A model generated the notes under the pieces. It saw only the letters and a list, made by a program, of their open reading frames with translations, was not told the DNA's origin and did no database searches. A stretch of DNA of 5,221 nucleotides from an uncultured Bacteroidota bacterium (lineage in GTDB: Bacteria > Bacteroidota > Bacteroidia > UBA7662), in assembly GCA_903908015.1 (NCBI GenBank), contig CAIVQI010000118.1, positions 1 to 5,221 on the forward strand. Direction: 5' to 3'. The position numbers were made by a program, and so were the translations under genes. Position 1 is the stretch's first letter. Each line of letters starts with the position of its first letter. This document shows positions 1-5,221 of the stretch, piece after piece.

Positions 1-998
1 GCATTACCTTTGGGCGAGGAGGCCAAATAGAGGGTGCATTGCGACAAAATAATCCTGGATTCCGGCCAACCAATTTTCGAAACCGCATCGAAGGTGGCGT
101 TGGCAATCAACAAGGCGTTGGGATTGGCAAGCCCAATGTCTTCAGAGGCGATAATCAACAACCTTCGGGCAATGAACTTGGGGTCTTCTCCACCAGCAAT
201 CATGCGAGCCAACCAATATACCGCTGCATTGGGGTCGCTACCGCGAACGGATTTAATGAAAGCAGAAATGATATCATAGTGTTGTTCGCCGTCTTTGTCG
301 TACCGAGCAAGGCTTTGTTGGGCATTGGATAAGACGTAGTCGTTGGTGATCGTTAAGGGGATTTCGGCGGGGGCGCTGCCTACCAATAATTCGAAAACGT
401 TGAGCAGTTTTCGGGCATCTCCACCGGATATGGCCAGCAAGGCCTCGGTTTCTTGTAATGAGATGTTGCGCGTTTTCAACCAAGGGTCTTGCTGAAGAGC
501 GCGTTGAAGGAGTTTTTCCAGATCTTCCTTTCCATGGGCTTTGAGGGTATAAACTTGACAGCGCGATAGCAGGGCCGCAATGACTTCAAACGAGGGATTT
601 TCGGTCGTTGCTCCCATCAGCGTGATAGTTCCTTTTTCGACCGCTCCCAATAAAGAATCTTGCTGGGCCTTGGAGAAGCGGTGAATTTCATCGATAAACA
701 GCACCGAACCGCCCTGCTGAAACATGCCTCCTTTTTCGGCTTGTTGGATTACTTCTCGAACGTCCTTCACCCCGGAGGAAATGGCGGAAAGCTTGTAGAA
801 AGGTCGTTTGAGATGGCTAGCAACAAGGTTGGCGAGGGTTGTTTTACCAACGCCGGGAGGCCCCCAAAAAATCATGGAGGGAAGCACGCCCGCCTCAATG
901 GATTTGCGCAAAGGGGCATCGGGTCCAAGCAAATGCGTTTGTCCCAAGTAATCGTCTAAGCGAAGCGGGCGCATGCGTTCTGCAAGGGGAGTATTCAT
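1..998 (-). CDS. rarA: Replication-associated recombination protein A (RarA/MgsA-type AAA+ ATPase), 3' end cut off by window edge
   Basis: RarA is a clamp-loader-related AAA+ ATPase that acts in the cytoplasm at stalled replication forks and single-strand gaps. The visible part is 332 codons from the ATG at 998. It opens with the family-typical PLAERMRP stretch (residues 4-11), then Walker A GPPGVGKTT (46-54), Walker B LFIDEIHRF (100-108), a sensor 1 region GATTENPSF (129-137), an arginine-finger-like LLSRC (143-147) and a sensor 2 region GGDARK (192-197). The strongest family marker is DKDGEQHYDIISAFIKSVRG (234-253), followed by GSDPNAA and the SEDIGLANP segment (285-293). The last visible residues, YLASSPKGN, are the usual start of the C-terminal tetramerisation region. 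Family members are about 420-450 residues, so roughly 100 residues lie beyond the left edge. It is transcribed divergently from the WG-repeat-like gene. No frameshift or missing motif is seen. Met9 is a second possible start, but the conserved residues before it favour Met1. Confidence 0.97.
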   Translation of the reverse strand, partial: MNTPLAERMRPLRLDDYLGQTHLLGPDAPLRKSIEAGVLPSMIFWGPPGVGKTTLANLVASHLKRPFYKLSAISSGVKDVREVIQQAEKGGMFQQGGSVLFIDEIHRFSKAQQDSLLGAVEKGTITLMGATTENPSFEVIAALLSRCQVYTLKAHGKEDLEKLLQRALQQDPWLKTRNISLQETEALLAISGGDARKLLNVFELLVGSAPAEIPLTITNDYVLSNAQQSLARYDKDGEQHYDIISAFIKSVRGSDPNAAVYWLARMIAGGEDPKFIARRLLIIASEDIGLANPNALLIANATFDAVSKIGWPESRIILSQCTLYLASSPKGN

Positions 999-1002
999 GG
1001 TT

Positions 1003-1033
1003 TAAAGGTACGAATAAGGGAAGAGATGACCAA
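1003..1033 (-). promoter_or_regulatory. Candidate Bacteroidota-type promoter for rarA
   Basis: On the minus strand, TTG (1033-1031) is followed after exactly 20 bases by TACCTTTA (1010-1003). The second element matches the Bacteroidota -7 consensus TAnnTTTG in all fixed positions except the last. The -7 box ends only four bases before the rarA ATG at 998, so transcription would begin at or very near the start codon, giving a leaderless or nearly leaderless mRNA. This is a pattern match only; a promoter further upstream cannot be excluded. Confidence 0.4.
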
Positions 1034-1048
1034 TACAACCATCTGTGT

Positions 1049-1056
1049 TATCTTTG
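1049..1056 (+). promoter_or_regulatory. Bacteroidota -7 promoter element of the WG-repeat-like gene
   Basis: TATCTTTG is a perfect match to the TAnnTTTG -7 element used by the primary sigma factor of Bacteroidota. It lies 16 bases before the ATG at 1073, which predicts a very short 5' leader of about 10 bases. At the expected -33 position (about 1026-1028) the sequence reads ATG rather than TTG, so the upstream element is weak. No Shine-Dalgarno sequence follows; the short leader is only A-rich (AAAAATGAAGAAAGA). An ATG at 1062 is out of frame and stops after four codons. Confidence 0.55.
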
Positions 1057-1072
1057 TAAAAATGAAGAAAGA

Positions 1073-2281
1073 ATGAGGTTGATTTTACTTATATGTATAT
1101 TTTTATGTTCCCTACAGTATGTACATTTTTCAGCTCAGCTCATCATTATGAAAGATGGATTCTTTGGCTTGATTAATGAGCAAACGGGCGAACAGATTTT
1201 ACCACGGGCATATGATACGATCTATTCCATACCGTTTGATAAACACATTACCAATTCTACCAATTTTATTAGCAACTCCCCTTTATTTGCCTGCCAGCGA
1301 AATGATTCGATACGTATATTTAATGCGTATGAACACACTTTTTTAAATGGGGTATACAACGAAGTACGCTTCACGGAGGAGACCGATGATAAGTATTATC
1401 CATTTCCGAAGCAATATAATCCAAATCACATAGACTGTATCATGTTACGAACGGGGGATTTGTGGGGATATATTGCGCATCCGAAAACCTATGGATTTCA
1501 TGATGAATTAACCAAGGCGGATGAATTTGAAATAATTGAACCTCAGTATCGTTTTTTGCGCTTTGTTGAAGAGAACGTATATACGGGTCATGAATACAAA
1601 CGCCGAAATCGCATAATAGTCGCTAGGAAAGATTCATTATATGGTGCCCTAGCTTTCGAATCAGGAATGGAAATTGTGCCTTTCAAGTATAAGGTTCCGA
1701 TAGATGTATATTCGAATGCATATAATCGAAGGGGATTCGAGTTTTTATCGACTAAAGGAGGATTTATTCCTTATTTTATTGCTAGAAATGGATATGATTC
1801 GCCAACGCAAGTCATTATAAATGCCCAAGGAAATGAAGCTTCCTTTAAAATTGATTTTCCTTACACCTTGGAAATTTATAACGAGGAAAACGAGGATTAC
1901 CTCTATGTTTTTTCAAAAGAAATTCCCAATAATACTTTACAGATTTGGAATTATAATACCGGTAAAATGATATTGGATTTTCATGCCGATCCTGGGTTTA
2001 AAATTGCAGCTACGAGACGTGATAGTGGAGTGTTAAAATTATCACTTTATAACAGGTTATCAAACCGTTATCAAGTTATTTGGCTTAACTTGTTTAACCA
2101 AAAAGTGATTTTATTCAAAGAAGGCGGTTTAAATCGAATGTATCGGGACGTATTTAATGAATATACGATAGAAAATCAACGGTATGTTTCGTACAAACGT
2201 CCTCGAAACATTATTGGAGTTATTCAAGGGGAAAAAGATGAACTGAGTATTAAATGGGTCAAAAAGCCCTTTCTTAAATAG
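1073..2281 (+). CDS. Probable exported protein with degenerate WG-type beta repeats, function unknown
   Basis: The product is 402 residues from the ATG at 1073 to TAG. That start is chosen because it gives a typical export signal: Met-Arg, a hydrophobic core (residues 3-14) and a likely cleavage zone near Ala21, although the residues there fit signal peptidase I only moderately. The frame is open back to 839, but that part lies antisense to rarA and reads as non-protein-like sequence. The mature part resembles WG repeats. The clearest unit is KDGFFGLINEQTGEQILP with a following YDTI (27-50). Weaker units are GDLWGYI with EIIEPQYRFLRFV (128-165) and KDSLYGALAFESGMEIVPFKY (186-206); a still weaker one lies near 77-98. 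The rest is rich in aromatic and alternating hydrophobic residues, suggesting beta structure, and no catalytic motif is visible. The gene is clearly richer in A+T than its neighbours: 19 of 60 bases are G or C at 1861-1920, against 35 of 60 at 841-900 in rarA. It may be lineage-specific or transferred. WG-repeat proteins have no single known activity, so no function is assigned. Confidence 0.87.
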   Translation: MRLILLICIFLCSLQYVHFSAQLIIMKDGFFGLINEQTGEQILPRAYDTIYSIPFDKHITNSTNFISNSPLFACQRNDSIRIFNAYEHTFLNGVYNEVRFTEETDDKYYPFPKQYNPNHIDCIMLRTGDLWGYIAHPKTYGFHDELTKADEFEIIEPQYRFLRFVEENVYTGHEYKRRNRIIVARKDSLYGALAFESGMEIVPFKYKVPIDVYSNAYNRRGFEFLSTKGGFIPYFIARNGYDSPTQVIINAQGNEASFKIDFPYTLEIYNEENEDYLYVFSKEIPNNTLQIWNYNTGKMILDFHADPGFKIAATRRDSGVLKLSLYNRLSNRYQVIWLNLFNQKVILFKEGGLNRMYRDVFNEYTIENQRYVSYKRPRNIIGVIQGEKDELSIKWVKKPFLK

Positions 2282-2398
2282 CTTCAAAACCATCAAAAAT
2301 TCCTTTGCGACCTATTTTTATTTCTCGGTTGGAACAATCGAACCAAAAGGCCTCAAACACTGCTGGTAGCGGGAATAGGGGCTAATTACCCTTTGCCA
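2282..2398. other. Convergent intergenic gap, no convincing terminator
   Basis: These 117 bases separate the stop codon of the WG-repeat-like gene from the stop of the convergent enolase-superfamily gene. Two very weak inverted repeats are present: GGTT/AACC around 2328-2343, and AGGG/CCCT (2377-2380 with 2389-2392, 8-base loop). Neither has a strong G+C stem followed by a T run in either direction. There is no ATG-initiated small gene of plausible length on either strand. Termination here may be by Rho or by a structure too weak to recognise by eye. Confidence 0.5.
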
Positions 2399-3526
2399 TC
2401 AAGGCACATGACGAACATAGCGTTCCAATAGCTCTTCTGAAAGCGGTAGTTGCCAACCAAAAGCGTCAGTTTGAAGCGCCTCATGTGGATGCAACAGTCC
2501 GTTTAGACCGAACATCAGCGGTTTTTCAACTAAATCGCTTTCAAGGAGTAAGGTGCCATATCCTCCTTCCATGGCCACAAGTTGGCCTTCAAGCGCTTGG
2601 GCTAAGGGAAGAGCAGCGCGGGTTAGTAAACTGGTTTCGCCAACCTGGGCACCAACAATTACGCGTATGCCAAGACTTTTCGCTTTTTTCACTACCTCCA
2701 ATCCATTCAGAAGTCCTCCAACTTTCGATACACGCAAATTAATGATAAATGAATTGCCATGTTCAGCGATTCCAGCGAGTTGATCGAATGCGCAAAAGGA
2801 TTCATCCAGTACAACAGGGATACCTGTTTTCTGATGAACTAGTGACAAATCCTCAATTCTCTTGCTTTGCAAAGGTTCTTCCAAGCCCTGTACCTCCATC
2901 GGCAAAAGAGCACAATAAGCTACCACCTCTTTCGGGGATTTCCATAAATTATTGGCATCCAATCGAATGCGCAACCCTTCTTGCTGCTGCATCAAATACT
3001 GCAATTTTGGGAAGTCAATTGCTGGGTCTCCACTGATCTTAAGCTTGAATTCGGTAAAGCCAAGGTCGAGGTGCCTGCTGGCAATGGGTTCAAAATAAGC
3101 AGCATTGCCTTGACCGATCACCCCTGTGTAGTGGAAGCTTGTTGTCAAAGCAGGTAAACCTAAAAAGGCCTCTATCGACTTTCCAGCCAACTGAGCCCAC
3201 AAATCGAGCAAGGCCATTTCAATGGCACACCAGGCTGCATGATTAGTACGAATAAGTCCCGCATGCTTTTGGCGAAAGGCATATAAACTGGGCAAATCAT
3301 CGAGTTCTGTTTGCAGTTCATGCTGCAGCTTTCTGAAAAAAATCTCGGCTGATTGCATCGATTCTTTTGTGACGTATTCGCGAGGACAACCTTCGCCAAA
3401 TCCCTTGTGCCCTCCTCTTTCGGCACAAACGATAACTGCCTGGGTGGCGGCACGCTTGGCCGAATGGTGATTAAATGACACCTTAAAAGGGATCTCCAAT
3501 TTCGCAAAGGTCAGGCTTTGCCTCAT
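2399..3526 (-). CDS. Enolase-superfamily enzyme, muconate lactonizing subgroup (dipeptide epimerase / N-acylamino acid racemase-like)
   Basis: The product is 375 residues, full length for the subgroup. These enzymes abstract the proton alpha to a carboxylate, stabilise the enolate on Mg2+, and then epimerise, eliminate or cycloisomerise. An N-terminal capping domain (about 1-125) contains GFGEGCPREYVT (42-53). The TIM barrel follows, with the KLK catalytic pair (161-163, Lys163 the likely base). The metal ligands are Asp190 in RLDANNLW, Glu216 in GLEEPL and Asp241 in VLDES. The opposite catalytic lysine is Lys268 in SKVGG. GAQVGETSLL (292-301) forms a late barrel strand. Having both lysines fits 1,1-proton transfer (racemase/epimerase) but also o-succinylbenzoate synthase-type dehydration. 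Where dipeptide epimerases carry a DxD motif late in the barrel, this protein seems to have Ala-Met-Glu (318-320), so a free-amino dipeptide may not be the substrate. It starts at the ATG at 3526, inside the stop region of the GH3 gene, with no Shine-Dalgarno sequence, which suggests translational coupling. Family assignment is firm; the substrate is unknown. Confidence 0.95.
   Translation of the reverse strand: MRQSLTFAKLEIPFKVSFNHHSAKRAATQAVIVCAERGGHKGFGEGCPREYVTKESMQSAEIFFRKLQHELQTELDDLPSLYAFRQKHAGLIRTNHAAWCAIEMALLDLWAQLAGKSIEAFLGLPALTTSFHYTGVIGQGNAAYFEPIASRHLDLGFTEFKLKISGDPAIDFPKLQYLMQQQEGLRIRLDANNLWKSPKEVVAYCALLPMEVQGLEEPLQSKRIEDLSLVHQKTGIPVVLDESFCAFDQLAGIAEHGNSFIINLRVSKVGGLLNGLEVVKKAKSLGIRVIVGAQVGETSLLTRAALPLAQALEGQLVAMEGGYGTLLLESDLVEKPLMFGLNGLLHPHEALQTDAFGWQLPLSEELLERYVRHVP
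3523..3526 (-). promoter_or_regulatory. ATGA stop-start overlap joining the GH3 and enolase-superfamily genes
   Basis: On the minus strand, the ATG of the enolase-superfamily gene (3526-3524) and the TGA of the GH3 gene (3525-3523) overlap as ATGA. The bases just before it (CCTTACTTATTACC) carry no ribosome binding site, so the downstream gene is probably translated by ribosomes terminating on the GH3 gene. This marks the two as one operon. Confidence 0.9.
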
Positions 3527-5199
3527 GGTAATAAGTAAGGTTCAAAATCGAATGGAAACTTCTGTTGGTATTGCAACAGCATAGTTTTGAATTGGGATTC
3601 GTTTTGCCCACGGGCTACTGACTGCTTTTTATAAGCATCAAAAGTGCCTTTTTGTAAAAAGTGAACCTCGATGCACTTCAAGCGCCCGCTTTTGCGTTTT
3701 TCGGCATATTCCACATTTTGAGCACTAATCAGGGCATCAAGTCGCACCGATAGTTCGCTAACCGTGTGTTGTTCTTCGCCCGACCATTCCATATAAGCTC
3801 GATAGATGCAAGACTCCTCGTCGGCCAGGACTTGCACATAGGTCAGTGACAGCATAAGTTGGTCGAGGGCTGAAAGCACTTGCATTTCGTATAATTTTTC
3901 ACCTGTGAGATTGCACACCCCATTTCCTTTTTGCATAAATGAAACCAATGGGCAGCCATTGAAATAGCCTTTAACCAGCACAATATCGTTCATGTTGTAG
4001 CGGTACAATCCTCCTTGGGTGGTAACGAAAAGGTAATATTCTGTGCCCTCACGGAGTTCATGAAGACCCACAAAATGCGCTTCACCACGCTCCCAATTTT
4101 GGCGGGCCACAAACTCAAAGAAATTTGACTGGAAGGTAAGTAAACCTCCTTGAGTTACTGGGTCCATCGTGATGCTGCCACGCAATTCGCTAGCTAGATA
4201 ACCCGGATCCATCACAAAGGTATCGGTCGGCATCAGTCGAAGTACGGCATTCAAGGCTACGCCACAACTGCCTCCAGTCCAAGTGGTAAGCAAGCTTATG
4301 GATGGCCAGATGTCGGCGAAAGTAAAGCCTTGCTCTTTGTGTAAAATAGCCTTCAAAGCAGCTATGCGGGAGGGCTTCGGTCGAAGGTGTCGCAGCACGT
4401 CCCGGTGTATTTTATCATTTAAAGCTTCAGCAACATGCACCGATCTCGCTTCCAAATCTCGTAACAGTTGCGCTTTATGCTCTTTCAACGTCTCAAAAAT
4501 CTTGAGCAGCGTAGTAGGATTGGCTGTACCTACGTAGGTAATATCGTGATGCTGCAATGCCAAAAGGAGTATTACGTAATATTTAGCCTGATAATCTTGG
4601 ATTTCGAAAACCGAATGGGGAATTACATATTTGCGTTTTACCAAACTGGGCATGTTTTTGTAAAAGTGGCCCGAAGCAGCTCCAATGGGTATACCGTATT
4701 CGCTCATGCTTTCGATGGCCGGACTCACTATACCGAGGATTTTGCCTCTGTAACCTGCTGGATTCAATTCGTACTGGCGACAAAATGAAATTTGCTGGCT
4801 GTATTGTAAATCTTGTAAAATCCGCTCCGATAACGGAATGAGCTTGGGCTCTGACGTACTGCCGCTGGTTTGATTAAACATGATGATCTCATCACTCATC
4901 AGGGCTTTGTGCGCTGGATTTTTAGCTTGTGCTGTAATGTAGGGCCTGAAATATTCATAGTTGGAAATGGGCACATACTGGCAGTAGTCTTGATAGGATT
5001 GAATGCGATGGAATTGATGCTTCTTACCGAAATCGGTATGTTCGTTTCGGCGCACAATATCGAGCAACAAGCGCTCTTGGATGGACTGACATTCCCGGGT
5101 GCTGTTTGTATAATCATTAAAAAGCCCTTTCTTTAATTTCCGGACCTTTTGTTTCATCAGAAAATTGATGATGCTATCCGTTAGTCCGACAGTGAGCAC
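3523..5199 (-). CDS. GH3-family (auxin-responsive promoter family) acyl-adenylating amide synthetase-like protein; start uncertain
   Basis: GH3 enzymes belong to the adenylate-forming superfamily. In plants they activate a carboxylic acid with ATP and conjugate it to an amino acid; bacterial members are mostly uncharacterised. Residue numbers count from the GTG at 5199 (558 residues, within the usual range). The nucleotide-binding loop is TSGSTSEPK (111-119). Next come TGGSCGVALNAVLRL (308-322) and YLASE (334-338), matching the YxxSE motif. The YRYNMNDIV segment (399-407) supplies the Asp that contacts the ribose, and NGCPLVSFMQKGNG (414-427) and NLTGEKLYE (430-438, Lys435) follow. The C-terminal domain contains GTFDAYKKQSV and SQFKT (535-539), like the conserved QyK motif of the family. 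All adenylation motifs look intact, so it is probably active. No signal peptide or membrane segment is seen, so it should be cytosolic. The start is uncertain: the GTG lacks a ribosome binding site, an in-frame ATG lies at 5157 (residue 15), and the frame is open from 5199 to the right edge. Family homology seems to begin near SIINFLMKQKV (residues 9-19). The acyl and amine substrates cannot be read from the sequence. Confidence 0.94.
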   Translation of the reverse strand: MLTVGLTDSIINFLMKQKVRKLKKGLFNDYTNSTRECQSIQERLLLDIVRRNEHTDFGKKHQFHRIQSYQDYCQYVPISNYEYFRPYITAQAKNPAHKALMSDEIIMFNQTSGSTSEPKLIPLSERILQDLQYSQQISFCRQYELNPAGYRGKILGIVSPAIESMSEYGIPIGAASGHFYKNMPSLVKRKYVIPHSVFEIQDYQAKYYVILLLALQHHDITYVGTANPTTLLKIFETLKEHKAQLLRDLEARSVHVAEALNDKIHRDVLRHLRPKPSRIAALKAILHKEQGFTFADIWPSISLLTTWTGGSCGVALNAVLRLMPTDTFVMDPGYLASELRGSITMDPVTQGGLLTFQSNFFEFVARQNWERGEAHFVGLHELREGTEYYLFVTTQGGLYRYNMNDIVLVKGYFNGCPLVSFMQKGNGVCNLTGEKLYEMQVLSALDQLMLSLTYVQVLADEESCIYRAYMEWSGEEQHTVSELSVRLDALISAQNVEYAEKRKSGRLKCIEVHFLQKGTFDAYKKQSVARGQNESQFKTMLLQYQQKFPFDFEPYLLP

Positions 5200-5221
5200 G
5201 GGCTTTTTATCGAGCTCGGGC

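Noticed and set aside
39..332. Open frames on the plus strand across 34-332 and 660-959
   Set aside because: They are antisense to well-conserved rarA coding sequence and show no recognisable protein features.
839..1072. In-frame upstream extension of the WG-repeat-like gene starting from an ATG at 839
   Set aside because: It runs antisense through the Walker A region of rarA, would bury the signal sequence inside the protein, and ignores the -7 promoter element at 1049-1056. The start at 1073 explains everything better.
2377..2392. AGGG/CCCT hairpin as a terminator between the convergent genes
   Set aside because: The stem is only four pairs with an 8-base loop and no clear T run follows on either strand.
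2321..2398. A 26-codon open stretch in frame after the TGA of the enolase-superfamily gene, possible readthrough or a lost C-terminus
   Set aside because: The 375-residue protein is already full length for the family, and a stretch this short without a stop is unremarkable.
4283..5136. Several plus-strand open frames antisense to the GH3 gene (4283-4537, 4468-4788, 4870-5136)
   Set aside because: The GH3 frame on the opposite strand carries all family motifs, while these frames have none and no promoter or start signal.
5119..5208. AAAAAGCCC / GGGCTTTTT 9-base inverted repeat as a regulatory hairpin or attachment site
   Set aside because: The arms are 72 bases apart, the first lies inside GH3 coding sequence, and a 9-base match of this composition is plausible by chance.

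Overview
The window looks like chromosomal DNA from a member of the Bacteroidota. Three things point that way. The short gap between the two divergent genes carries a TAnnTTTG-type -7 promoter element. None of the start sites has a recognisable Shine-Dalgarno sequence. The gene content (a secreted WG-repeat-like protein, a bacterial GH3 protein, a RarA ATPase) is common in that phylum. The assignment is inferred from these features, and no ribosomal or other phylogenetic marker is present.

Layout from left to right: (1) positions 1-998, minus strand, hold the N-terminal 332 codons of rarA, a AAA+ ATPase of replication-fork maintenance; its C-terminal end lies beyond the left edge. (2) Positions 999-1072 form a 74-bp divergent promoter region. 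(3) Positions 1073-2281, plus strand, encode an A+T-rich, 402-residue, probably exported protein with degenerate WG-type repeats. (4) Positions 2282-2398 are a short convergent gap with no convincing terminator. (5) Positions 2399-3526 and 3523-5199, both minus strand, form a translationally coupled gene pair. The upstream gene encodes a GH3-family acyl-adenylating/amide-forming enzyme and the downstream gene encodes an enolase-superfamily enzyme of the muconate lactonizing subgroup. The GH3 reading frame stays open to the right edge, so its true start may lie outside the window.

The most interesting part is the GH3-enolase pair. GH3 enzymes activate a carboxylic acid as an adenylate and join it to an amino group, usually of an amino acid. 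Several enzymes of this enolase subgroup (N-succinylamino acid racemases, dipeptide epimerases) invert the alpha carbon of N-acylated amino acids or dipeptides. The ATGA overlap therefore suggests, as a hypothesis, a two-step route that makes and then epimerises an N-acyl amino acid or dipeptide-like amide. The other two genes have no visible functional link to this pair. No tRNA, rRNA, CRISPR array, insertion sequence or origin was seen.
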